Below, piece after piece: positions 1 through 11,828 of a stretch of DNA of 64,000 nt. The stretch lies in NCBI GenBank assembly GCA_965153455.1, contig OZ234493.1:7058213-7122212 (forward strand). The letters run 5' to 3'. Positions within the stretch are counted from its first letter, which is position 1. The number at the start of each line of letters is the position of its first letter. The position numbers and the translations under genes were made by a program. A model generated the notes under the pieces. The model was not told the DNA's origin and searched no databases. It was given only the letters and a program-made list of their open reading frames with translations. The DNA comes from Sphagnum compactum (Eukaryota > Bryophyta > Sphagnopsida > Sphagnales).

Positions 1-1616
1 TTTTAAAGAAACATTGGAGTTCTTCGTCTACACTAACTAATAAGGAGGACATACTCAAAAGATAATTGAAAATAAAATAGGGCTTTTTAATTTTAACTTT
101 GCTTAAATAACTTGCTTTTTTGTTGGTTTTTTTGGCAAGAATGCAAAGTGCACAAGAGTAATAGGAATTTTCAAGGTTTCCCCTTTGGAGGGTTTATAAT
201 TGCGTTTGGATTTCTCATGGTGATCTTTGTGCATTATATTCTTGTTAGGTTAAGGGTTTATTTATGAGTAGTTGCATACTCTTTAATGTTACAAATTGAC
301 CCCCATAACCAATGGTTATATTTGTTTGTATGATGTTATTATGTGAAAACAAGTTCAACCCAATTCCTAAACCAAACATTGCATTTGCCAAGATTGCTTG
401 GAATTTTTTTTAAATGTCACAAAACACACCCATGTAACCATATGCTCAAATTAAAAACACAATTTTCTCCACCATTTATTTTTTCAATTATATGCATTAA
501 AATGTGTTTGGTCATCTCCCATCACCAAACATAACCAAACATAAGGCTAGGTCATTTTTAAAATATTGGCCTTTGCTCACCCCCATAACCACACAAAAAG
601 TCACATTTTGTTCGAATGTTGCAAAAGAACAAATTTTTTTAAAAAAAAAGATCAATTGTTTAGTCATACAAACTATTTTCAACACTAGAATTAAATGTGT
701 ATGACCATTCATCGACGATGGTCTGCATTAATTTAACATGTGGTTATCAGTTTATGTTTCATGAAAGGCATGTTTATTTTAATAGTTCTAAATTACAAAC
801 TATAGCCTAATTGTTTTTATTTATTTCATAAAATTTGGTAGGTAAGCCCGAGTCTACATGCTGTAACAGGCCATTTACCTAATCTTAGCTCCTAATTAGG
901 CTCAAGGTAACTAGGGTAGATAAGTTGGTGGCAAACACTTAAGTGCTAGAAGAGTTGGCATCTGCTCTCCCATCACTTTCAACCTTGGAGCTCAATATCC
1001 CACTTCAGTGTGAAAACATCCTCCCAAGTGCAATTAATGTGTACCCTATTATCAAACATGCCAAACTTATGAAAGTGGAAAGAAAATTGCATCACCAAAT
1101 AGAAGCAAGACCCTTGATGTTCACAATTTTGTTTCAGTTTTTACACCCCCACACCCGTGACCAATCTTTATGGGACAACCCCCAATAACCTTTTTGACGT
1201 GTGTGTAGGGAAAAACCCCTCATCAAAGGGTGTCCCCACCCCTTATCATTTTTGTAAAAAAATTACAAACTCATTCCCAACGCCAATCATGGGGGACACA
1301 TTCCAAACATTATCAAACACTATTAGGCAAGTGGCTAAACACAAAATATCCATCCCTAAACTTTGAAGGAAAAAAAGTTGTCCATTAATTTGTTTGAATT
1401 TAAGGATGATTCTAAATTGCTACCCACTTGCCAACAATTCACCATATGTGACCTTAAACAATGTCCAACATTTTTTGTGGATAAGTATGGATGAAAGCAG
1501 GAACTTTAATTTAGGTGTGTGGCAGATGATGCCAAAGCTGTTGTGCTTCAAGAACGCCAAAAGTCCAATTACTTGTTTTCTATTTTTGGCTTTGTTTTGT
1601 TGTTTTGTAGGTTATT
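1..1616. other. AT-rich intergenic DNA, no gene seen
   Basis: Only short, unrelated open frames occur here. A phrase like CCCCATAACC recurs near 301, 582 and 1178, which suggests an old dispersed repeat. I see no domain, RNA gene or regulatory signal that I can name. Confidence 0.5.
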
Positions 1617-1857
1617 GTGTTTAATGTTGTTTTTCAATGGAACGACTTTGGTGAGCTAGTTTCGGTGATGGAGCGGAATCCTTGCTGCTCAATTGACAAT
1701 CTTGACGAGGAATGTGAGTCACGATTCTTGGAAATGATTGGTGCTGAGCTTTCAAAGGAACAGAAGGATGTGGACGAAAAAAATCTACATGAAGCTGGCT
1801 GAAGAGGAGGAAGGCAGGCAATTTTCTTTTGGGAGTGTGGGAGAAACTAAGTTCCAA
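1617..1857 (+). pseudogene. Gene fragment of unknown origin with a frameshift
   Basis: I do not recognise this fragment. It stands out because its composition is gene-like (acidic, rich in Glu and Lys, more even base use) within very AT-rich DNA. The frame from 1617 reads about 55 sensible residues, including NLDEECESRFLEM and GAELSKEQKDV. At the seven-A run near 1777-1783 the sense appears to move to another frame, which continues as IYMKLAEEEEGRQFSFGS to about 1857. A T-rich stretch ending in TTTTGTAG just before 1611 resembles a splice acceptor. It may therefore be a lost or captured last exon with one indel, or a real terminal exon of a gene that I cannot trace upstream. No function can be assigned. 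Confidence 0.3.
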
Positions 1858-3907
1858 TTCTTTTACTTATGAAGTGTGGAATTTGTTTGGATTTTTAGAA
1901 TAATCAGTTGGGGACGAAAGTCCCTCTGGACTTCTTCTTCTCTTGAACTTGGCGCTTGATTTTCCATTGTGCCATGAGTGTCAGGAAGGGAGTAGGAGGT
2001 CTAGAGTTTGCATTTTTAGGGACCAGATCAAGAAAAATGATGAAAGAGTTTAGGATTTCATGAGTGGTTGTAGTGGCAGTCATCATATGTGTTAAGTTTT
2101 TGGGTGGTTTTAGTGTGAATGTGTAGGGTTCATTATGAATGTGGAGGGTTTTGAATGTTCATTATGAGAAGAGAGTACCTGTGATATTGTGAGAGCTCCA
2201 AGGATTTTGGAACAAGAGGATACTATGAAGTTTAGACAATCACAACTACCTACTCTGTTTTTAACCTCTGTCCAACTTCTTAGTGAAACTACATGATGAT
2301 GTTGGGGTAGCATTTGTGAGGTTTTTGTTGTTGCATGATGGGCTGCCACACTCATCAACAACCAGTTGGCTCCTCGAGAGGAAATCAAGAGAAGTATGAT
2401 CCTTTGCAGTCCATAGAGCTAGAATTATAAAGTTTGTTTGATTGGGAGGATTTAGGTTTAGTAACAATATTTGTTATAACCTTCTTTCTACTCCTTGGAA
2501 ATTTCCAAAAAACTTTGGTGGACTTGCATTCAAAATGTTAAGGATTATCATCTCAAAATCACCTCCCCTTCTTTTTGTCACACATAGACATTCTTCTGGG
2601 TGGTCCAGGTGTTCACTCACTAGCCAAGCAACTACTGATCGATAATGGGTGGTTATACTTAATGCAAAATCTGTAACTGTCCTTGAGTACAATTTAAAAT
2701 GAAGAAAGTTTCATAGGTAAGAATCTTCAGGAAATTCATCTGCACAGGGTTTAGGGTTTAGGGTCTGACTGAAATAAGCAACCAATTACACTTCCGCATG
2801 GTTGGGATTCACCAAACATGCCAGGTATCAATGTGAGAAACCCTTTTTGTGAGGTTTTTCTGTCCTCAGTCTAAAACAGAAGCCCACAGAAAACTTGCAT
2901 TAATCCATAATCCACAACATGAAATTGGCAGCTTGTTGAATTGCATGGCTGATGGCTGGGTTCGATCGCTTTCAATATCTTCCTCCAAAAAACACTTGTA
3001 ACCACAAGCAAACTATAATATTTAAAATCCCACAAGATTGCATCATCTCAGTTGTCCCCAAAACTCAATTGTGTATCTCCACATGAGAATATTAAAGCAA
3101 GACTTTTGACCATGCTTCGTGAATTGTAGAATGTAACTAGCAGTCTTATCAAAGTCTGATCTAAGTTCTTCATAAGAACAAATTTTTTTTTTGGGGAAGT
3201 CAACCTTATAGTTGGAGACATATATAGAGTGCTATTGAACATTAAAAGAAAAAGATATCCAAAACACACCCAGTAAGTAATGAGATTGCATCAAATGGAT
3301 AGCAAGCATCAACTCCATTGGGTATAGGCAGAACATCTGTTGGAAGGACTAGAAAACGTCTTATCCATTAAGTGAAGGACTTGTGATTTACTTGGGATGC
3401 AGAACACACTTCAGGTGCTGGAAAACATGAAACCATTGGTTGGACCACAACTTTAAGCTCAGGCAAATACTTGCACAAGAATGTTTACAGGCAGTACAGT
3501 AGACATGCTTGATACATTGCTGGAAAGAGCACAACCCATGTATGAAGAATTCTGCTTCCAGGTCCAATGCAAATAATTAGTTCACAAAATCAGTCATTGT
3601 TCAAAATTCAGAAGATAAAAATTGACCTCAAGTGTAACATATCAGCACCAGAGCTATAATTGCTCCATCCCTACAAAACATCTGTCCCACTTGAAAAATC
3701 TGACATCATGTTGAGAAATCCCCCAGCCATAGAAAGAAGACCCTGAGTTTTACTGAACATCAACTAGCCAACCACCACCTCAGTAAGCAAATTATAGGCC
3801 AAGGAAAAGACAGCATACAATCAAGCCAGAACTCAATATGTACCAACTTACTCTCCAGATCTGGACAGTTGTTGACAACAGTTGGTGCCACATAGAGAGA
3901 TATAACT
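1858..3907. other. Intergenic DNA downstream of eL34
   Basis: No convincing coding region. An interstitial telomere-type run lies at 2746-2763. From about 2,700 to 3,907 the base composition becomes more even than in the neighbouring AT-rich DNA. This fits the 3' UTR and flank of the minus-strand eL34 gene. Confidence 0.45.
2746..2763 (+). repeat. Short interstitial telomere-type repeat
   Basis: About two and a half units of TTTAGGG, the usual plant telomere repeat, are present. Such short runs occur in many plant genomes inside promoters or at repaired breaks and do not imply a chromosome end. Confidence 0.6.
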
Positions 3908-5343
3908 TTAAGCCTGGGCCTTTGCAGCCAGCTTCTCCTTCGACTTCTGGATCTTCAACACCTTCTTAACAATCTTCTGCTCTTCCACTAGGAAAGCTCG
4001 AATGATCCTGTAACAATCCCATGCATTCAAAAAAGTTTATTTGCAACAGAGGACTAGCAGCAACAGACAATAAATGACCCAAGTAAAACTTTGGGACACC
4101 TGGTATGTAACCTACTATCTCAATCCTATGAAATCAGCATTCTGCGAATAGGAACTAGCATGTCCACAAATCATATAGGATCAAAAAATATGCAGCCCAC
4201 AGACTCTTGATTGAACCCCACAGAACAACCCTTCAACCTGCACTTCAAAGGGAAAACCCTGAACATACCGTTCACGTACTGCAGAACCGGACATGTTCCC
4301 TCCATAAGCTCTGTTAACAGTCTTCCGGTGGCGATGAAGCCGAGAAGTCTTGTACTCAGTAGGCCTCAAATGAGGAATCTGTAACAACAAATGAGTATAT
4401 AAGCATGACTACAATAAGTCCAAAAAATCTTACTTAAGCCTCAGTTCTCCAATCCTGAAAGAATCCAAGGAGTGCTGAAGGAACTCATACAAACAACTAA
4501 CATGATGAAATGGTGGCAAACCCTCGCTGAAGCTAGAGGAAAAAATATTTATGAGATTGCAGGGAAAACTATACAAGGAAACTTTAAAGCTGAACCATTT
4601 ATGGCCGTTCCAACAATACCACAAATAGACTCACGCTCTTCTCTAGAATGAGTGCTAGAGAAAACCGCATGACAGTGAAGGGTGGGGAAGAAACCCTAGC
4701 ATTAAGAAAAAGTTCAAGTTTGAGAAAGAGGACAAATAGTGATGGGAACTGAACACCTTATACAGGTGAGGAAATGGATTTTAATAAGATCTTCAAGCTC
4801 TCCGTTATGCTAAGGATGACCCAGAAGATGAAAACATCTATCAGCATATCAGAACATCCCCGACAGTTGTAGTGCATTTCACATGGAAGAATGCTGCGTG
4901 AAGGAGCCCAAACGTACCCCAGCAATTCGCTTCCCAGTGATGGAGCACTTGGGGCCCTTTGCCCGCTTCTTGGCTGTCTGGAACACAGATTTCCCACCTG
5001 CATCGCATCAAGTCAAAAGTCTAGTGAGTGAGATGCAAACGTCCTTAACTTCCATTCTACTCGGAACATGCCACCGCGGTTGCAGCGAATTTTTCTCTCG
5101 CTCTTTCTCTGTGGTACACTCCTGACAGAAAGACACCGAGTTTTTCTCCATTCTTCATTCCCTGTCTTCCTCATACCGTTTCCCCCCCTTTACTCGACCT
5201 ATGTTTCACTACAATTCATTCCGCGAGAAAGAAAAAACCAGGACGGAAGGAGAAAGGTTCTCACCAGGGGTTTTGACAACTCGCGTCTGGTTCGACTTGG
5301 TGGCGTAACAGTGGCGCCTGCGGTACGTGAGCCTCTGCACCAT
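3908..5343 (-). CDS. RPL34: 60S ribosomal protein eL34, four exons
   Basis: eL34 is a small basic protein of the large cytosolic ribosomal subunit, present in all eukaryotes. Exons on the minus strand are 5265-5343, 4918-4997, 4269-4378 and 3908-4007, with stop TAA at 3908-3910. All introns are GT-AG and every junction keeps phase, giving 369 nt and 122 aa; the plant family is about 120 aa. Clear family signatures are [10 protein letters not shown] at the start, [37 protein letters not shown], the basic run [34 protein letters not shown], and a Lys/Ala-rich tail ending KAQA. The start is the conserved MVQRL. Introns are about 267, 539 and 261 nt. No frameshift or premature stop is present, so this should be a working copy. 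A telo-box and a site II element lie just upstream, as is usual for plant ribosomal protein genes. Confidence 0.96.
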
Positions 5344-5362
5344 GATGAGAAAAAGCCCGCTA

Positions 5363-5368
5363 GGCCCA
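5363..5368 (-). promoter_or_regulatory. Site II-like element (TGGGCC) near the eL34 start
   Basis: The minus strand reads TGGGCC about 20 bp upstream of the eL34 start codon. Site II (TGGGCY) motifs paired with telo-boxes are known to drive plant ribosomal protein genes in dividing cells. The very short distance to the ATG means it could instead lie in the 5' UTR. Confidence 0.4.
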
Positions 5369-5469
5369 CTCCTCCACACAAACAGCGATTGACGATGGTG
5401 GAGAAGCAAAGCGCATGCGACAGCAACCACAAAAGAAGACCGACTCTTGCTTGCTCTCCACCGTCCCCC

Positions 5470-5478
5470 AAACCCTAA
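5470..5478 (+). promoter_or_regulatory. Telo-box (AAACCCTAA) in the eL34 promoter
   Basis: A perfect AAACCCTAA lies about 130 bp upstream of the eL34 start codon. Telo-boxes are established promoter elements of plant translation genes, which agrees with the identity of the downstream gene. Confidence 0.65.
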
Positions 5479-5801
5479 ATGACTGTGCCCTAGAGCTGCC
5501 GCCATCGCACCCAGTAAACTGTCAGCCCTAGATCCAACGCTCTAAAATCAGTAACCACCTTCATCCACTCGTACCAATATTTTACCGAACTAAAGACGGG
5601 CACAATCGATGAATAATTCCTCCGAATCCGTCGACATATCCTCAAGTTCCTCATTGTGGATGAATGTGACCCCCTCAACTTCATTTCTAGGGTCTTCCCT
5701 GCAACTAGGCTCTTCCTTGCATGTTTTTGAATTTTAGGCTTGTTAGAGTTTGTGATGGTCTTTTTAGGGTTTGGTGGAGGTTAAGGGTTTTGGCGATCGT
5801 C
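5479..5801. other. Upstream flank of eL34
   Basis: Mixed-composition DNA, probably distal promoter, passing into the 73-bp tandem array. No gene is seen. Confidence 0.4.
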
Positions 5802-6166
5802 GAAGAGAAGAGGTGGAGTTTGTTTTTGCAAAATGCAAGCTTGTTTTAGGGTTAGGTGAAGGCAATAAATCTTTGAAGAGAAGAGGTGGAGTTTGTTTTC
5901 GCAAAATGCAAGCTTGTTTTAGGGTTAGGTGAAGGCAATAAATCTTTGAAGAGAAGAGGTGGAGTTTGTTTTTGCAAAATGCAAGCTTGTTTTAGGGTTA
6001 GGTGAAGGCAATAAATCTTTGAAGAGAAGAGGTGGAGTTTGTTTTTGCAAAATGCAAGCTTGTTTTAGGGTTAGGTGAAGGCAATAAATCTTTGAAGAGA
6101 AGAGGTGGAGTTTGTTTTTGCAAAATGCAAGCTTGTTTTGGGGTTAGGTGAAGGCAATAAATCTTT
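5802..6166 (+). repeat. Tandem array, five units of 73 bp
   Basis: Units begin at 5802, 5875, 5948, 6021 and 6094, each with GAAGAGAAGAGGTGGAGTTT. Each contains TGCAAAATGCAAGCTTG (with a HindIII site) and TTAGGGTTAGGTGAAGGC. The period is exactly 73 bp and the units differ at only a few positions. Seventy-three is not a multiple of three, so the array is not coding. Near-identity points to recent expansion or homogenisation about 460 bp upstream of the eL34 start. Confidence 0.95.
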
Positions 6167-7517
6167 GTTGTGTTGGAAGACAAAAAGGTGGGGTTTTGTG
6201 TTTGTTCATATTGTTGTGTTGTATTTTTGGTGTAGCCATTTGGGATTGACACAAATTTACATAAGGTTGTTTGCATTGTTCTTTCAGGCATGTTTATTTT
6301 TTTCTTTTTTTTAATAATTGTGTTTATGTGAGGTCTATTTTAAAAAAGACTTTTGTGTTTTTGATTTGGTGTGTTGTCAGTTTACTTTTTCTTTTTTTTG
6401 GTGTGTGGTGTCTTTGGAGTTTTTTTTTTTTCTACTTACAATTTTCATTTAATTCCCTCATTTGTACCACCTCTTAATTGGTTTCACTATTTTATTATAG
6501 TGTGTTTTTTCTAGTTTTTGAAGAAAGTTATTTAGTGAGTTTCCTTCCTTTTGCTATGACTATTGGGAGAGATGAAAAAGCGCAGATCGAATCGTGTTGA
6601 AGGCAACAAAAAGTTTGGTGTGCTTTCTCTTGTTTTTTTCCTCATTTTTCTCATCACAAATTCCTTGAATTTTTCTTTCTTGGATCAAAATTTAATGATC
6701 TGCTTTACGTAGCCCTACTTTCTAAATATGTTAATGGTTTGTAGGAATAAGAAGGATTAAAAGAATGTGATCATGTGAGTTAGACGGTCGGATTTCATGA
6801 AAAAACCTCCACACTTTTCAAAAGGAAGAACATCCCTTGTTTTTTTCTTTTGCAAACATCATATCCATGAATAAAATATTATTTGAACCCCTTTTGTGAA
6901 TTTGTTGACATGCCTAAATGTAGTTTGACATTCAAAAAAAATGATTTAAAAGATTAATGTTTTTGTCTTTGTAATTGAGATTTTTTCTTCTTAATATATT
7001 CTTGACCAATCTCTAACAATGTTGCTTGCATCATTTTTGCTTAGAGCACATTGAATACTTTGTTTTGCTTAATTACTTGTTATATTAGGTTTTTGTTTTT
7101 GCTAAAATTGACGAAATGATTACTTTCAACTTCTTGTCATTGAAAGAATTTTTTTTCTATAAACCTCATAGACATATATGATGTTTATATTTCTTCTACC
7201 TTTTTTCTAGGTTTTTGATGATTGATTTTTGCAAAGAAAATATTGTTTCACATCTCCAGTATCACCAATCATTCTGCAAAATTGATCATATACAAATAAG
7301 GATTGTTTGGTTTTTATTATTTTATTTTTTCTAGCATCAAGGTATATTTATTTGGGTTGATGGGTTTAGACTCAAAAATAATTTTTTTGAAATGAGTGGT
7401 GGGTTTGCAAATAGAATTTTGAATTTTTATGTTATAACCTATATTTTTTTTGAAATTTTAATAAAAATTCTTTGAATTTTAAGAAGCTATTGTTAGATAT
7501 TTCTTTTACTCAAAACT
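6167..7517. other. AT-rich intergenic DNA, no gene seen
   Basis: T-rich, low-complexity sequence with no sustained frame and no repeat that I can define. Confidence 0.45.
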
Positions 7518-7532
7518 TTGGTCTTTGTGTTT

Positions 7533-8400
7533 GGTTCATGTCAGATTATATCATTTAAGACAAAGGAGATTATAACTTCTAATGAAACACAAATGATTGT
7601 TTATCCCGCATATAAAACCTTGTATCACAATAATTTTATCAATTGCGGAAAAAACTTGAAAAACTCGTTAGGAAGAGGGCAAATCCAATATAATCACTAG
7701 AAATGTTACAAGCAATGTGCATGCATGAAGAGGATTGGGTGCACAAAGTTGAAATCCTAATGCCCAAACATGACATCACAAAAGAAGATGAAGATGAAGA
7801 GGGTCCTATGTTCTAATTGGAGCCGGTGGAGGAGCACGTAAAATCACTAAAATTATTGCAAATAGTCTGTATGCATAGAAAGGATAGGGTGCACAAAGTT
7901 GAAATCCTGCTGCCCAAACAAAATGCCATGAAAGAGGATGAAGATGTAGAGGGTCATGTGTTCTAATCAAAGTTAGTGGAGGAGCATCAAAAGTTGTTCA
8001 AATTCAACCCAGTGGACGAGTGTGAAGAGATCCAGGATGTTGCACAATACCTAGTGGATGAATGCAAAGAAAATCGTAATCCTATTCTTATAGTGTGCAA
8101 AGAGGCTCTTGTTGAAACCCTCTTGGCAACAATTGAAACATTTGGTCTATTTAAAGTTTTTAGAAAAAATGTTTTCACAAATTACCATAAAGATGTTATT
8201 CTGAAAGAAACTTTCAAATGATTATTAAAAGATGGTGAAAATGGTCGCATGGATTGGATAGAAATAAAAAAATTCAAACTAGTGTTTCAAAAATATTTCT
8301 AACAAACAAATGTGAAACGTTTTCCAAGAAATGAAGTAAACTTGCATGGAAAAAAAGTTGTTGTTGGTGCAAAATCCAACATTACCTAAGGATACATGTA
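7533..8400 (+). pseudogene. Relic A of an acidic repeat-protein gene
   Basis: I do not recognise the family. This is the first of two tandem homologous segments; both open with a shared stretch (AGATTATATCATT, then GACAAAGGA; 7544 here, about 8430 in relic B). Two acidic repeat units follow, anchored at 7723 and 7873 by a GCATGAAG-type motif. Next comes an open frame at 7976-8221 reading VDECKENRNPILIVCKEAL, then ETFGLFKVFRKNVF. After a stop, the sense continues as GENGRMDWIEIKKFKLVFQK and EVNLHGKKVVVGA to about 8385. The layout suggests a protein with N-terminal acidic repeats and a unique C-terminal domain. Stops show that it is dead. Confidence 0.5.
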
Positions 8401-8429
8401 GCATGGGTTTTTTTTCTTAGCTCATGTTA

Positions 8430-10090
8430 GATTATATCATTCAAGACAAAGGATATTACAACATAAAATGACACATAGATGGCCATTTATCTATATCTAC
8501 AGGAAATGGTTGTTTATCCTACATAGGAAACCTTGTGTCATGGTAATTCAAAAAAAAATTCCACATTTTCAAAAAAAGATAAGTAGTCTAAAGTGGGAAT
8601 GACATTACAATATAACCATGGCGCGAAACTAGCAAGACCATCTAGTAGTATGGGTCTTCTTCTTGTGTCTAGAAGTCAATCATGTTTTCTTTGTGTGTGA
8701 CAAGAATTAGAATGCCAAAAAAAATATGGATGCCTCCTTGTCTTACAATTCCTTGTCGTTGTTGACAACAAATTCGATTGTTTAGCAACATCATCTTCAC
8801 CATTGAAGTTTTTCATCTGTAGAAGAAACTTGATAAAAAGATGAAAAATATGGTAGAATCACCAAAAATATTGCGAACAACATGCATGCATGAAGAGGAT
8901 CAAATGCATGAAGTTGAAATCTCAATGCATGAATAAAATGCCACATAGGAAAATGAATATGAAGAGGGTTGTGTGTTACAATCGAAGTCAGTGGAGGAGC
9001 ATGTAAAATCAGTGGAAATATTGCGAGTAGCATGCATGCATGAAGAAGATTGGGTGCTTGAAGTCGTTGCGATGGAAGAATGCAAAGTTGAAATCTTGAT
9101 GCTCGAACAAGACTTTGCAGAGGAGATGAAGATGAAAAAGGTCATATGTCCAATCAAAGTTAGTCGAGGAGCACATAAAATCACTAGAAATATTATGAAT
9201 AATGTGCATGCATGAAAAAAATCGAATGCTCAAAATAGTTGTGATGGAAAAGCACAAAGTTGAAATCATGATGCCCGAACAAGATGCTATAAAAAAGGAT
9301 GAAGATGAAGAGGGTCTTGTGTTCTAATTGGATCCAATGGGGGAATGTGTAAAATCATAAAAAATATTTCAAGTAGCATGCATGCATGAAGAGGGTTGGC
9401 TCTTCAAAGTAGTTACAATGGAAGAACATGAAGTTGAAATCTTGATGCCTGAACATGACAATATAGAGGTCCAAGGAAAATGAAGATGAAAAAGGTCGTG
9501 TGTTCCAATTAGAGCCAGTGGAGGAGCATGTAGAATCACTAGAAATGTTGCGAGTAGCATGCATGCATGAAGAGGATCAATTGTTCGAAGTAGTTGCCAT
9601 GGAAGAGCATAAAGTTGAAATTCCAATGCCTAAATATATAGGATGCCATGGAGGAGGATGAAGATGAAAAAGGTCTTGTGCTCCAATTGGAGCTGATAGA
9701 GGAGTGTGAAGAGGTGCTCAAATTAAACTAAATGGACGAACATGAAGAGATTTAGGATCCTACACCAAACCCAGTGGATGAACATAAAGAAAATTGAAAT
9801 CCTATTTTTGCAGTGTGCAAGGAAGCTCCTATTGAAACCCTCTTGGTGGTGGCTAAAACATTGTGTATCTAAAGTTTTTAGAAAAAAGGTTTTCACAAAA
9901 CACCAGAAATATGTTATTCTAATAAAAGTTTTCAAACACTTGTCAATAAGTGGTAAAAATTGTCGCATGGATTGGATTGAAATCAACCAAAAAAAAATCA
10001 TGTTTCAGAATTTTTTCTAACAAACAAATGTGAGACATTTTCTAAAAGATGAAACAAACTAGCATTAAAAAAAAGTCATTGCTAGTGCAA
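8430..10090 (+). pseudogene. Relic B of the acidic repeat-protein gene
   Basis: This is a second, longer copy of relic A. Repeat units are anchored at 8888, 9038, 9210, 9384 and 9565, so the spacing is 150, 172, 174 and 181 bp. Each unit encodes a variant of ACMHEED, then VVAMEEHKVEILMPE, then an EEDEDEEG acidic block, then EPVEEHVKS. The same C-terminal region as in relic A follows from about 9740, including VFRKKVFT and the RMDWIEI motif near 9970. Stops and indels interrupt it. Conservation of the peptide theme across diverged units indicates that the repeat was once translated. The function is unknown; no catalytic motif or membrane segment is visible. Confidence 0.55.
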
Positions 10091-11828
10091 AATCCATCAC
10101 CATGTGAAGATATAAGCAACTTGTAAGTCCATGGTTTCCAGTTGAATGTTCAAAATGTGTCAAATGCACTAAAATATACATGACAACATCATTTTGTTAT
10201 TTGCATTGGATTTCAACTAGGAACAAGTATGTCAATTGCATGAAAGAATCATAGTTACAAGGTTTATAGATGTTGTAGGCATGTACTTGAGCATTTGAAG
10301 CAGATTAATGTTATGTTCCATGATCCATACATTGTTCGATGTACTATTTAATGATATTCCATTCATTTTTTTATTATATTTGTATTATGCAAAATTAGTG
10401 GTATATAGTATGGATGGTGTAGCTCATATGTTCATGACATGAGCACATGCAAATTCCTATGACTTATGTAAACAAGGCAAGGCCAAAGGGACACTATGTG
10501 GAAGATTATGATATGGATTGTGGTACTGATGTAAATTTTCCCTTATTTTTGATTGTTGGTTTGATCAGAATGACCATGGGGAGGTTGACAATTTATTTGA
10601 AAATGACCTTATCAATGCACAACCCAAGGTGCTTTTTCTAGACATAATATAATTTGGTTTTGAACTTTTAATGTTTGCATGCACTCCACATAATGCATCA
10701 TATTTTCATTCATCTTGGGTACAATGTTGCTCCATGTTCTTGCCCATGTTGTGAGTTCAATTTCATCATTGCGTGAATGACGCATCTTAAGGATTAACAT
10801 TGACTATAGAAAAACGTCCAAGCAAGTGGGTGTGCATATGTTGAACGCAATTCTATAGTGAGATGGAAGGCCTTCAACACAAATAAAAATTTGTAGATAC
10901 AATTATGAGTTGTTTTTATTGATTATCTTTTTTGCAATAGTCTTTGTGATGCAAATACAAATATTCAATTTATTTTAGACCCATATGCAATTGCAACATA
11001 CTCCATATCATGTAAAAATAGATACATTAATCACATCATAATTACATTTTATTTGTATAAAAATGCATCACAAATATAAGAACTCAAAAATTGGGTAATT
11101 TTTAAATTAATGTTCAACAATTGATTCTTCAACTTGCCATTTATTTTGTGTTTATTTTTACGATTATATCATTCATCTCGAACATTTAAATTTATCAACA
11201 CTTCTCATTTAAAATAATGCACTTTTGTGTTAAATCCATAAGTTATATGAAATCAATTGGAACCAAATTCAATTGATATAACATGATCATCAATCATAAA
11301 TAAATACATTAATCATCTTAGTCATTTTGAATCATTGTCATTATCAAAAACAATTAATTTATAACATTAAAAAGATCTTAAAATGACACAAACCCCAAAT
11401 TACTAGGTTTGTAAATTATAATAAATATAAAGATATTGAAAATTGGTCAAGATTTTTTTAAATATTATATTCACCATTTAGAAACTTCACAACTTGGAAC
11501 TAATGAAACATGGAATGATGAATATTGTCAATTGCATGTGACATTTCTAAGATCAAATCTATTTTTAATCACAAAATGCCATATCCAAATATAGAGGAAA
11601 AAGATGGTTCAATTTATTTCAAATCAAAAGCATCGCATCTAATTAATATTTGGAATGACAACATAGACAATGAGATAAATGACTTACACCATGTGATTTC
11701 AATAATAAACAAAATCAATATTGAACGAAATAATGTTTTTATCTAATATTGTGATTTAATCACATAATGGATTAAACCGAAATGTGCAAACATTAGAATT
11801 ATTTTTTTCACAAAATCATCATATTGCA
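10091..11828. other. AT-rich DNA upstream of the helicase remnant
   Basis: No gene is recognised. A 73-codon open frame at 11525-11746 (+) lies on the same strand as the helicase remnant and could be a decayed upstream part of the same element, but I cannot match it to a Rep domain. Confidence 0.35.

Noticed and set aside
2746-2763. Chromosome end suggested by TTTAGGG units
   Set aside because: Only two to three units at several scattered sites, with ordinary DNA on both sides.
4502-4532. Possible C/D snoRNA (ATGATGA followed by CTGA) in eL34 intron 2
   Set aside because: The boxes are on the strand opposite to the gene and too close together for a C/D snoRNA.
5068-5478. 136-codon open frame opposite eL34
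   Set aside because: Antisense to exon 1, intron 1 and the promoter of eL34; no domain features.
5802-6166. CRISPR-like regular repeats
   Set aside because: The whole 73-bp unit repeats with no unique spacers, and the context is a plant nucleus.
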